Program-made: the position numbers and the translations under genes | NCBI RefSeq assembly: GCF_041714655.1 | Contig: NZ_CP168219.1 | Location: 1,116,001 to 1,180,000 of the forward strand | Source of the DNA: Pseudoroseicyclus_A sp041714655 | GTDB taxonomy: Bacteria; Pseudomonadota; Alphaproteobacteria; Rhodobacterales; Rhodobacteraceae | Length of the DNA stretch: 64,000 nt | Direction: 5' to 3' | Part shown: positions 32,099-40,431 of the stretch, in pieces | How positions within the stretch are numbered: position 1 is the first letter of the stretch | Layout: every line of letters starts with the position of its first letter | The notes under the pieces: generated by a model | The model's input: the letters and a program-made list of their open reading frames with translations, nothing else | Databases searched by the model: none | Told to the model about the DNA's origin: nothing

Positions 32099-33072
32099 TC
32101 CTCCTGCTCCCGCTTGAAGGCGCGTTCCTCCGCCCGCTGCTCGGCCCAAGTGTAGACCATGAGCGGCACGACGAGCAGCACGAGCAGCGCCACGGCGACG
32201 GTGGAGGCCATGGGCCAGTCGCGCGCGAAGCCGAACTCGTCTGAGATCACGCGCCCGATCATCGGCTGCGAGGCCGAGCCGACGAGCGAGGGGATGATGA
32301 ACTCCCCGCAGGCGGGGATGAAGACGAGCATGCCGCCGGCGATGATGCCGGGCACCGACTGCGGCACGGTGATGTCCCAGAAGACCCGGGTGGGTTTGCT
32401 GCCGAGATCCATCGCCGCCTCGTCGAGCGCCAGGTCGAGCCGTTCGAGATTGGCGTAGAGCGGCAGGATCATGAAGGGCAGGTAGGAATAGAGCGTCACC
32501 AGGATCACGGCGGCATTGGTGTTCATCAGCGGCACATAGGCGACCTCCCAGGCCTCGGGCACGAGCCCGTTCCAGGCGCCGGTGATCATCTTGTTGAACC
32601 AGGCATTGGTGCCGATGAGGCCGATCCAGGCGTAGACGCGGAGGAGAAACGACGTCCAGAACGGCAGGATGACCAGCATGAGCAGGATCGACCGCCAGGA
32701 GCTGGAGGCGCGGGCGATGCCGAGCGCGATGGGATAGCCGATGATCAGGCAGAAGAACGTCGCCATCGTCGCGTTGAAGAGCGAGGTCAGATAGGCGCGG
32801 ATGTAGAGGTCATCCGTGAAGAGCCGCCGGTAGTTCTCCCAGTTGAGGATCGGGTTCTCGCCGCCGAAGCCGAAGGGCGGGGCGGTGGGCGTGCGCGTGG
32901 CGACGCTCATGGCGAAGATGATGATGAAGGGGATGAGGAACCACAGGACCAGCCAGATGTAGGGGATCGCGATGATCCCCTGCAGATAGCCGCGCCGGTG
33001 GAACCAGCGGCCGATGCGGCGCGAGACAGACAGGTCTGTCTCGCTCGGGGCGGGGTCGGAGAAAGCGGCCAT
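32095..33072 (-). CDS. PotH-like ABC transporter permease
   Basis: A 325-residue permease. After a cytoplasmic N-terminus (residues 1-30) the first helix is IIAIPYIWLVLWFLIPFIIIFAM, followed by a periplasmic loop (about 60-95) and five more helices. The EAA loop reads DEAAMDLGSKPTRVFWDITVPQSVPG. SLVGSASQPMIGRVISDEF is typical of PotB/PotH. It is encoded 4 bases after the ATPase gene stop and overlaps the next permease, forming the heterodimeric channel. Confidence 0.93.
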   Translation of the reverse strand: MAAFSDPAPSETDLSVSRRIGRWFHRRGYLQGIIAIPYIWLVLWFLIPFIIIFAMSVATRTPTAPPFGFGGENPILNWENYRRLFTDDLYIRAYLTSLFNATMATFFCLIIGYPIALGIARASSSWRSILLMLVILPFWTSFLLRVYAWIGLIGTNAWFNKMITGAWNGLVPEAWEVAYVPLMNTNAAVILVTLYSYLPFMILPLYANLERLDLALDEAAMDLGSKPTRVFWDITVPQSVPGIIAGGMLVFIPACGEFIIPSLVGSASQPMIGRVISDEFGFARDWPMASTVAVALLVLLVVPLMVYTWAEQRAEERAFKREQEE

Positions 33073-33076
33073 GGCG

Positions 33077-34225
33077 CTAATCCGTCAGGATGATCGCGGC
33101 GGAGGGATCGAAGGAGAGGAAGACCTCGTCCTCCCAATCCGCCACCCATTGCCCCTCGCCGCCCCGCCGGGCGTTGAGGGCATTGGCCGAGACGACGCGC
33201 CCCGAGGCGAGCCGCACCCGATAGAGCGAATCCTTGCCGAAATAGGCGAGGCTTGCGACCGTCCCGGCGATCTGGTTGCCGCCCTCGGGCGCCTGCCGCG
33301 CAAGGGCGATCTTTTCGGGGCGGATGGCCAGCGTCACTGCGTCGCCGGCCGCGATGTCGCGCTCGGTGGCCACCGTGACCTCGCCGAGGTCTTCCGCCTC
33401 GACACGGGCCGTCTCGCCGGTCACCGACAGGACGCGCCCCTCGAAGAGGTTGATCGAGCCGATGAAGTCGGCGACGAAGCGGTTCTTCGGATATTCATAG
33501 ACATCGGTCGCCGTGCCGATCTGGCGGATGCGGCCCTTGTCCATCACCGCCATGCGGGAGGAGAGCGTCATCGCCTCTTCCTGGTCGTGGGTCACGACGA
33601 TGAAGGTGACGCCCGTCTGCTCCTGGATCGACATGAGCTCGAACTGGGTGTGCTCGCGCAGCTTCTTGTCGAGCGCCGCGAGCGGCTCGTCGAGGAGCAG
33701 GAGCTTCGGCGCCCGCGCCAGCGCCCGCGCCAGCGCCACCCGCTGCCGCTGCCCGCCGGAGATCTGGTGGGGCTTGCGGCCCCGGAAATCCTGAAGCTGC
33801 ACCAGCTCCAGCATCTCCGTCACCCGGTCGGCCCGCTCGCCCTTGCTGAGGGGCTCGTGCTTCAGGCCGTAGGCGACGTTCTTCTCGACACTCATGTGGG
33901 GGAAGAGCGCGTAGCTCTGGAACATCATGTTCACCGGCCGCTCGTAGGGCGGCTCGTCGGTGACGTCCTTTCCGTCGATGAAGATGCGGCCCTTCGTCGG
34001 CTCCTCGAAGCCGGCCAGCATCCGCAGCAGCGTCGTCTTCCCGCAGCCCGAGCCGCCGAGGAGCGAGAAGATCTCCCCCCGCTCGATGTCGAAGGAGACG
34101 TCGTCGACGGCGAGGAAGGTGCCGAATTTCTTCGTCACCCCCTTCACCGCCACGAAGGGGGCCCCGGTGGCCTCGGCCACCGGAGCCGCCCGTTCGGAAC
34201 TCGGGCCGTCTGCCAATTGGCTCAC
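33077..34225 (-). CDS. PotG-like ABC transporter ATP-binding protein
   Basis: A 382-residue ATPase. Walker A is LLGGSGCGKTTLLRML, the signature is HQISGGQRQRVALARALAR, Walker B is LLLLDEPLAALD, and the switch histidine is VVTHDQEEA. The C-terminal TOBE-type domain (from about 275) starts near INLFEGRVLS. Note GGSGCGKT rather than the common GPSGCGKT, a conservative change. The GTG start at 34225 overlaps the binding-protein stop (GTGA). Confidence 0.94.
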   Translation of the reverse strand: MSQLADGPSSERAAPVAEATGAPFVAVKGVTKKFGTFLAVDDVSFDIERGEIFSLLGGSGCGKTTLLRMLAGFEEPTKGRIFIDGKDVTDEPPYERPVNMMFQSYALFPHMSVEKNVAYGLKHEPLSKGERADRVTEMLELVQLQDFRGRKPHQISGGQRQRVALARALARAPKLLLLDEPLAALDKKLREHTQFELMSIQEQTGVTFIVVTHDQEEAMTLSSRMAVMDKGRIRQIGTATDVYEYPKNRFVADFIGSINLFEGRVLSVTGETARVEAEDLGEVTVATERDIAAGDAVTLAIRPEKIALARQAPEGGNQIAGTVASLAYFGKDSLYRVRLASGRVVSANALNARRGGEGQWVADWEDEVFLSFDPSAAIILTD

Positions 34226-35322
34226 CCCGCCTTGATGGCCTGCCAGGCCCGGTTGATCGCCCGGTCCTGATCTTCGCTGAAGGGCTGCGGTGCCCACATG
34301 CGGCTGATCGTTTCCTCGTCGGGATAGACCGCCGGATCGGCGAGGATGTCGGGGTCGACGAACTCGTTCGCCGCCGCATTGGCATTGGCATACCAGGTGT
34401 AGTTGGTGCAGGCGGCGATGACCTCCGGCCGCAGCATGTAGTTGATGAACGTATAGGCGTTCTCGACATTGTAGCTGTCGGAGGGGATCGCCATCACGTC
34501 GAACCACGCCGGCGCGCCGGTCCGCGGCACGTAATAGGCGAGGTTCATGTCGAGCCCCGCCTCGGCGGCCCGCCCGGCCGCGACGCCATAGTCGCCCGAC
34601 CAGTTGTTGACGACGCAGAGCTCGCCGTTCGGGATCGCGTTCAGGTAGTTGGCATTGTCGAAGGTGCGGATATAGGGCCGGATCGGCGCGAAGGCCTCCA
34701 CCACTTTGTCGTAGTCGGCGAGGTTCGTCGTATCCCCGTCGAGCCCGAGATATTTCAGCACCATCAGCATGATGTCGGTGGGGCTATCGAGGATCGAGAT
34801 GCCGCAATCGGCGAGCTTGGCGGCGTTCTCGGGGTCGAAGATCAGATCCATGCTCTGCAGGTCGGCATCGGGGATGCGCTCGCGGACCATGTCGACGTTG
34901 AAGGTGAAGCCGGTCGAGCCCCACATGTAGGGCACCGAATAGGCGTTGCCCGGGTCCCAGCCGGCGAGGATCTCGAGAATGCCGGTGTCGAGATTGTCCC
35001 AGTTGGTCAGCTTCGACTTGTCGAGCGGCTGGTAGATGCCGGCCTCGATCGAGCGCGGCATGTCGATGCCGGCGTGGAACACGACGTCATAGCCGGTCAT
35101 GCCGGCCAGCATCTTGGCCTGCATTTCCTCGGAGGAGGAATAGGTGTCGTAGACGGGTTCGATGCCGAACTCGGCCTCGAAATCTTCCAGCGTCGTCTCG
35201 CCGATGTAATCCGCCCAATTGTAGATGTTGACGGTGCCGCTCTGCGCCCAGGAGGGGCGGACGAAGGGGGCGGCGAGCCCGCCGCCCATGGCGAGAAGTG
35301 TCTTGCGTCGGTTGAGTTTCAT
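34222..35322 (-). CDS. PotF-like periplasmic solute-binding protein
   Basis: A 366-residue binding protein with a signal MKLNRRKTLLAMGGGLAAPFVRPSWAQ; the twin arginine before a Thr/Leu stretch suggests Tat export. The mature protein starts GTVNIYNWADYIGE, the hallmark of spermidine/putrescine-type binding proteins. Ligand-pocket positions include YSSSEEM, WGSTGF and NNWSGDYG. It is encoded 28 bp after the second Rieske gene, with AGGGAG before the ATG at 35322. The ligand is probably a cationic or zwitterionic amine, taken from the operon rather than from the sequence. Confidence 0.92.
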   Translation of the reverse strand: MKLNRRKTLLAMGGGLAAPFVRPSWAQSGTVNIYNWADYIGETTLEDFEAEFGIEPVYDTYSSSEEMQAKMLAGMTGYDVVFHAGIDMPRSIEAGIYQPLDKSKLTNWDNLDTGILEILAGWDPGNAYSVPYMWGSTGFTFNVDMVRERIPDADLQSMDLIFDPENAAKLADCGISILDSPTDIMLMVLKYLGLDGDTTNLADYDKVVEAFAPIRPYIRTFDNANYLNAIPNGELCVVNNWSGDYGVAAGRAAEAGLDMNLAYYVPRTGAPAWFDVMAIPSDSYNVENAYTFINYMLRPEVIAACTNYTWYANANAAANEFVDPDILADPAVYPDEETISRMWAPQPFSEDQDRAINRAWQAIKAG

Positions 35323-35350
35323 GGAGGTCTCCCTGTCTCCTGTTGAAATC

Positions 35351-36565
35351 TTAACCGGCCCGGCCAAGCGCCAAAGCCAATTCTTCGTTCGATTGGTGGA
35401 TCCTGTCCTCGGGCGGCGCCTCTGCCAGCCGGGTGACCGGCAGGATCTTGCGCAGCTCGTCGTGGTGGTTCTTCAGCCCGTATTCGAGGTCGGACAGGTG
35501 GAAATCCTCGAAGGCGGACGACTTCATCGATTCGTTGGACCAGATCGACAGCTGCTGGTCCTCCTCGCTTGTCTCGCGGTCGATGCGCTGGGCGAGGTAG
35601 CGGGCGGCGCGGGCCTGACGGTCCTCCGCCGGCATCCGGTAGGTGCGGCCCTTCAGCAGCGTCTCGCCGGCCGAGAGCGGGATGTCCTGGTAATAGTTCG
35701 CATATTCCGGCGTGAAGGCGATCACGCCGGTCGGGAAGAGCCCGTAATAGGTCCAGGCCTTCTGCAGATGCTCCGGCAGGTCGGGCCGCTCGGGGCTGAG
35801 CGCCACGTAGTTCTTCACAGACCAGAGCCGCGCCGGCTTGTCGCCGAAGAAGGCGTGGCTGTGGCTCACGCCGTTGGTATAGGCGTCGTCGCGATAGGTG
35901 CGGCCGTAGAGGTCCTGCAGGCCCGGATGGGCGAGGGCAACGTGGTAGCCCTCGTTGTCGACATCGCGGACGGACTTCCAGTTGACCGGCAGGGTCGATT
36001 CCCAAAGGACATTGCCCTCGGGCAGGAGCGTTTCAGAGCCGTAGGCGTCGAAATCGCCCTCGAACGGCGCGAAGAGCTCGGCGACGGAGGGCTGCGGCCC
36101 GGGCAGGAACCGCAGGAAGATGAAGCCCTTCCAGATCTCCATCTCCACCGGCTTCAGGCCGAACTTCTCCTTGTCGAACTCCCCGAAGCTCTCGGGGCGC
36201 GAGACGCCGCGGAGGCTCCCGTCGGTGTTGTAGACCCAGCCGTGGAAAGGGCAGACGAGCGCGCCGCGGCAATGGCCGCCGGTGCCGTCGACCACGCGGG
36301 CGCCCCGGTGGCGGCACAGGTTGTGGAAGGCGCGGATCTCGCCATCCTGCCCCCGCATCACGATGGCCCGTTCGCCCAGCATGTCGAAGGCGATCCAGTC
36401 GCCCTCGGCCGGGATGTCGCAGACATGGCCGGCGATCATCCAGTGGGTGCGGAACACGTGATCCCGCTCGAGCTCGAAGAGCTTCTCGGAATGGTAGGTC
36501 CAGGCGGGCAGGCCGCGGCGGTCCCAGTCGTTGGGGATCTGCATCTTGCGGGTAGGGGCGGTCAT
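35351..36565 (-). CDS. Rieske non-heme iron oxygenase, alpha subunit (second in operon)
   Basis: A 404-residue ring-hydroxylating-type oxygenase. Rieske ligands are CRH (C84, H86) and CPFHGW (C105, H108). The mononuclear iron site is DVDNEGYHVALAHPGL, giving H208 and H213 with a downstream aspartate. Members of this branch often remove N-methyl groups or open betaine-type compounds (GbcA, stachydrine demethylase). No dedicated flavin/ferredoxin reductase gene is present in the operon, so electrons must come from elsewhere. It overlaps the first Rieske gene by 4 bp. Confidence 0.92.
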   Translation of the reverse strand: MTAPTRKMQIPNDWDRRGLPAWTYHSEKLFELERDHVFRTHWMIAGHVCDIPAEGDWIAFDMLGERAIVMRGQDGEIRAFHNLCRHRGARVVDGTGGHCRGALVCPFHGWVYNTDGSLRGVSRPESFGEFDKEKFGLKPVEMEIWKGFIFLRFLPGPQPSVAELFAPFEGDFDAYGSETLLPEGNVLWESTLPVNWKSVRDVDNEGYHVALAHPGLQDLYGRTYRDDAYTNGVSHSHAFFGDKPARLWSVKNYVALSPERPDLPEHLQKAWTYYGLFPTGVIAFTPEYANYYQDIPLSAGETLLKGRTYRMPAEDRQARAARYLAQRIDRETSEEDQQLSIWSNESMKSSAFEDFHLSDLEYGLKNHHDELRKILPVTRLAEAPPEDRIHQSNEELALALGRAG

Positions 36566-37674
36566 GGGGCGTGTCCTCCTCGGGCGAGCCGTTTCAGAAC
36601 CCATTGGTGAAAGGCGTGGATCTCGTATTCCTGCGGCATGAGCCGGCCAGCCGCGAAGGCGGGCGAGGCGAGGCCGCGCTGGTTCATCTCGCAGGCCGCC
36701 GCATCCTCGTTCAGCACCTGCGTGGCGAAGCGGGCGACGGCGGAGGCATCGAACCCCGGCTGCGCCAGCGTCTCTTCGGGGAAGAGCCACTCGGCCGTCA
36801 GCCGCGTCTCGGTCGGCGAGAGCGGCTCGAGCCGGACGAGGCGGACGTAGTCGACATGGGCGACGACATAGGCGCTTGGCCAGATGGTCACGAAGCGGTG
36901 GCCCTCGGCGCGCTCCGCCTCGGTGAGGCCGGGGAAGGGCGGGCCGCAGGGCTGGCCGTCCTCCGTCCAGGTCATGGCACCTTCTTTCAGCGCCGGCAGG
37001 GCGGCGCCGCCGTCGCTCCGCTCCGCCTCGGCCATGACGCCGAGCTTGTAGACGGGGATCATGTCGCTGAGGCCCGGATGGATGCCGGGGCAATGGAGGC
37101 ATTCGGAGTAATTCTCCCAGAAGACCTTCCAGTTGCACTGGATGATCGCCTCGTGCCGGTGGCCTGTGCGCAGGCTCTCCATCGGCCAGTTTGCGAGCGT
37201 CCTGGTGCCGACGTCGGTCTGGAACTCCGGCGCCTCTTCGGCGGCGGAGAGGAAGACCACGTCGTTCCAGATTTTCAGATGGACGGGCAGGAGCCCGTGC
37301 TCCGTCCTGTCGAAATCCGGGGTCGCCGTGCCGAAGGCGGTCGACATGAGCCGCCCGTCCGGCGCGTAGGCCCAGGCGTGATAGGGGCAGGAGATCAGCC
37401 GCCCGAGCGGCGTGTCGGCGGTGCAGAGCTCGCTGCCCCGGTGCCGGCAGACGTTGTGGAAGGCGCGGAGCACCTTGCCGTCGTTGACGACGATCACCTC
37501 CGCCCCGCCTATCGTCCGCCGCCGGATAGTGCGCTCGGGGAAGTCTGTGCGCCGGCCCACGGCAACCCACTCCTGCCGCCACACGGCGGCGAGCTCGCCC
37601 TCGTGCCAGCCGGCGTCGCGATAGCTCCGGGCCGGCAGCGAGGCGGGGGAATGATCGAGGAGCGGCGAGGTCAT
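36562..37674 (-). CDS. Rieske non-heme iron oxygenase, alpha subunit (first in operon)
   Basis: A 370-residue oxygenase related to choline monooxygenase/GbcA. Rieske ligands are CRH (C76, H78) and CPYHAW (C96, H99). The catalytic site is ENYSECLHCPGIHPGL with H194 and H199, where the HCPxxHP form is characteristic of betaine/choline-type enzymes. It differs strongly from the adjacent Rieske protein, so the two probably act at different steps or as a heteromer. It overlaps the GcvT-family gene upstream and the other Rieske gene downstream by 4 bp each. Confidence 0.92.
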   Translation of the reverse strand: MTSPLLDHSPASLPARSYRDAGWHEGELAAVWRQEWVAVGRRTDFPERTIRRRTIGGAEVIVVNDGKVLRAFHNVCRHRGSELCTADTPLGRLISCPYHAWAYAPDGRLMSTAFGTATPDFDRTEHGLLPVHLKIWNDVVFLSAAEEAPEFQTDVGTRTLANWPMESLRTGHRHEAIIQCNWKVFWENYSECLHCPGIHPGLSDMIPVYKLGVMAEAERSDGGAALPALKEGAMTWTEDGQPCGPPFPGLTEAERAEGHRFVTIWPSAYVVAHVDYVRLVRLEPLSPTETRLTAEWLFPEETLAQPGFDASAVARFATQVLNEDAAACEMNQRGLASPAFAAGRLMPQEYEIHAFHQWVLKRLARGGHAP

Positions 37675-38846
37675 GTCATCTCCGGCGGGGTGGCGCGGCG
37701 GCGCTCGGGGGCGAAGAAGGGGCGGGGCGCCGGGCGGGCGCGCTGCATCAGCTTGACGTATCTGAGCTCGCGCATTGCGTAGATCTCGACCCAGAGGTCC
37801 GGGCTTTCCGCCAGCTTCGCGTCGATCACCGCCAGCGCCAGCGAGCGCTTGGTGGTCGGCGACCAGATGGCGGAGGTGACGGTGCCGACCTCGCGGGTCT
37901 TGCCCCGGTAGACGATGGCGCCCTCGGCGGAGACATTGCCCTCCACCTCCAGCCTGACGAGCGCCCAGCGGGGCGTCGCCGCCTGCAGCGCCCGGCGGCC
38001 GGTGAAGTGCCCCTTCTCCCAGGCGATCATCCAGCCGAGCCCGAGCTCGATCGGCGTCAGCGCCCGGTCCTCGCGCAGCGCCTGCTCGGCGGGGACGAAA
38101 TCGACGCCGGCGACGATGAACCCCGCCTCGATCCGCGCGATGTCGAGCGCGGCGGAGCCGATGGGGCGGATGCCGCGGGGGGCGCCGGCCTGAATGAGGC
38201 GGTCCCAGAGGGGCAGGGCCTGGTCGGGGCTGGTCCAGAGCTCGTAACCGAGATCGCCGGTGAAGCCGGTGCGCGAGATCATGACACCCCCCGCCTCCAT
38301 GATCCCGAAAGGCCTGAGGGCGCTCACGTCGAAGCCCGCCTCGGCGAGCACCCAGGCGGAGCAGGGGCCTTGCAGGGCAAGGGCGGCGATCTCCTCCGTC
38401 ACCTCGGTGACCTCCGCATCGAAGCCGATGGCGCTGTCGAGGAGCCACGGCAGGTGCCGCTCCTGGCAGCAGAGGCGGAACTCGTCCGGCCCGAGCCGGA
38501 AGAGCGTGCCGTCGTCAAGAAGGTGCCCGTCGTCGTCGCACCAGCCGGTATATTGGACGCGGCCGGGCTTCAGCTTCGTCACGTCGCGGAGCGTCAGCCG
38601 GTTCAGCATCGCCTCGGCGCCGGGCCCGTGGATGCGGTATTTCACCATCGGCGTCAGGTCATAGAGCGTGGCCGTCGAGCGGATCGCCGAGAGCTCCATC
38701 TCGGTGTCGCCGAAGGACAGCGCCGTCTGCCAGCCCGACCAGGGCGCCCAGTCGGCCTCGTGGTTCAGCGCCTCCAGCCGCGGGTGGAACGGCGTCTGCA
38801 GGAGCGGGCGCTCCCAGGGGCGGTGGGTGGTGGAGGTGTCCTTCAT
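37671..38846 (-). CDS. GcvT-family (aminomethyltransferase/DmdA-like) protein
   Basis: A 391-residue tetrahydrofolate-dependent methyl/formaldehyde transferase-fold protein. Visible are DLTPMVKYRIHGPGAEAMLNRL, LLDDGTLFRLGPDEFRLC, ISRTGFTGDLGYELW and GSAALDIARIEAGF, all conserved in the GcvT/DmdA superfamily. No glycine-cleavage partner (GcvH or GcvP) is nearby, so it probably moves a one-carbon group released by demethylation to tetrahydrofolate. Substrate identity is unknown. It overlaps both neighbours by 4 bp. Confidence 0.9.
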   Translation of the reverse strand: MKDTSTTHRPWERPLLQTPFHPRLEALNHEADWAPWSGWQTALSFGDTEMELSAIRSTATLYDLTPMVKYRIHGPGAEAMLNRLTLRDVTKLKPGRVQYTGWCDDDGHLLDDGTLFRLGPDEFRLCCQERHLPWLLDSAIGFDAEVTEVTEEIAALALQGPCSAWVLAEAGFDVSALRPFGIMEAGGVMISRTGFTGDLGYELWTSPDQALPLWDRLIQAGAPRGIRPIGSAALDIARIEAGFIVAGVDFVPAEQALREDRALTPIELGLGWMIAWEKGHFTGRRALQAATPRWALVRLEVEGNVSAEGAIVYRGKTREVGTVTSAIWSPTTKRSLALAVIDAKLAESPDLWVEIYAMRELRYVKLMQRARPAPRPFFAPERRRATPPEMT

Positions 38847-40351
38847 GCCGCCCTCAGGATCTGGCCGGCGGCATTCCAGCCGGCGGTGCCGGTGACCCCG
38901 CCGCCCGGATGCGAGCCGGCGGAGGCGAGCCAGAGCCCGGGGAGCGGCGCCGCATAGCGGGCGGCCTCGTGGAAGGGCCTGAGGAACAGCATCCGCTCGA
39001 CGGCGAAATCGCCGTGGTGCCACGAGCCGCCGGTGAGGCCATAGCGGGCCTCGATGTCGGAAGGCATCAAGAGCTCCTCGTGGCGGATGCGGGCGCCGAT
39101 GCCCGGCGCCGCCTCCTCCAGCCGCGCCTTGATGCCGGCGAGGAAACGGGCGCGGGCGGCGGCGGGGTCTTTCGGCGCATGGGGCACGAATTGCGCGATG
39201 ATGGAGAGGACGTGGTGGCCCTCCGGGGCGAGGCTCGGATCATGCGCTGTGGGGCAGGTGATCTCCATCACCGGCGCGTCGGTCGCCTCGCCGTATTTCA
39301 CCGGGTTGAAGGCGCGCTCGACATGGTCGACCGAGGGGGCGAGCACGATGCGGGCACCGAGGTCGACGCCCGGCCCGAAACCCGGATCGCCCTCGATGGC
39401 GAGGTGCAGCTTGGCGGCGCCGCCGCGGAAGGGCATCGCCGTCGCCCGGCGGACGATTCCGGTGTCGAGCGCCGCCGCCCCGGCGAGGCCGAGGAGCGTC
39501 GTGCGCGGGCAGAGGGCGGAGACGACCTGATCGGCGGCAAGAACCTCTCCGGTGGAGAGCACCGCCCCGCGCGCCCGGTCGCCCTCGATCACCAGCCGCT
39601 CGGCGCGGGTGCCGGTGCGGAGCGTGACGCCCGCCGCCTCCACCGCCCTGCGCATGGCCCCGGCCAGCGCGCCCATGCCGCCCTTCGGCAGCCGCGGCGC
39701 GCCCATGGCGCGGCGGTTGAGCTCCAGAAGGAGCGTGCCCGGCGAACGCGGCCCCGCCCAAGCGCCGAGCGTGGCTTCGAAGGCGAGGAGGCCCTGAAGG
39801 CGCGGATCGCTCAGGTCATCCTCCGCCACATCGGCGGCATTGGTGAGGAGAAGGCGCATCAGGTCGCGCAGGTCGCGCCTGCCGGCGCGCCCGAGGCCGA
39901 GGGCGGTGGGGGCGAGCGACATCCAGTCGTTCCTGCCCTTCACCCGGGGCGGCGGGAGCTGACGGAAGGGGGCGAGGCGCCTGGCATGGCGATTGAGGCG
40001 CGCGGTCAGCGCGTCCCATTCCTCCGTGACCTCCGGCGCGGCGCCGGAAAGCTCGCCGGAGGCGGCGATGGTCAGCGGCGTCTCGCCCGGCAGGATCGTT
40101 GCAAGGGGCGCGGAGGTCTGAAACCCGTGGCGCTCCAGCCGCATCTCCTTCGCCGCGCGGGCGTCGAACCCTTGCAACAAATGCGCGAGGCCCGAGGCAC
40201 GGAAGCCGGGCGCGAACTCGACGGTGCGCGCGCCGCCGCCGACCTGCTCCGCCGCCTCGACAAGTGTCACCCGGGCGCCGGCCTTGGCAAGCCGGAAGGC
40301 GCAGGCGAGACCGTTGGCGCCACCGCCGATGACGAGGATGTTAGAGGCCAT
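38843..40351 (-). CDS. CrtI-like NAD(P)/FAD-dependent oxidoreductase 1
   Basis: A 502-residue flavoprotein of the phytoene-desaturase/PYROXD2 group. The FAD dinucleotide loop is NILVIGGGANGLACAFRLAKAG, followed by ARVTLVEAAEQVGGGARTVEF. The C-terminal LWLASAGSHPGGGVTGTAGWNAAGQIL is the second FAD-binding block of the family. It is separated from the other FAD oxidoreductase gene by 80 bp, the widest gap in the operon, so an internal promoter is possible. Carotenoid partners are absent, making a catabolic oxidation likely. Confidence 0.9.
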   Translation of the reverse strand: MASNILVIGGGANGLACAFRLAKAGARVTLVEAAEQVGGGARTVEFAPGFRASGLAHLLQGFDARAAKEMRLERHGFQTSAPLATILPGETPLTIAASGELSGAAPEVTEEWDALTARLNRHARRLAPFRQLPPPRVKGRNDWMSLAPTALGLGRAGRRDLRDLMRLLLTNAADVAEDDLSDPRLQGLLAFEATLGAWAGPRSPGTLLLELNRRAMGAPRLPKGGMGALAGAMRRAVEAAGVTLRTGTRAERLVIEGDRARGAVLSTGEVLAADQVVSALCPRTTLLGLAGAAALDTGIVRRATAMPFRGGAAKLHLAIEGDPGFGPGVDLGARIVLAPSVDHVERAFNPVKYGEATDAPVMEITCPTAHDPSLAPEGHHVLSIIAQFVPHAPKDPAAARARFLAGIKARLEEAAPGIGARIRHEELLMPSDIEARYGLTGGSWHHGDFAVERMLFLRPFHEAARYAAPLPGLWLASAGSHPGGGVTGTAGWNAAGQILRAA

Positions 40352-40431
40352 GGGAGCCGCCCGAATGTTGGAAAATGAAAAGTTCTACGGCCAAGAGGCG
40401 CCCTTCAGAGTCTCCTGCGCGCAGTTTTTCA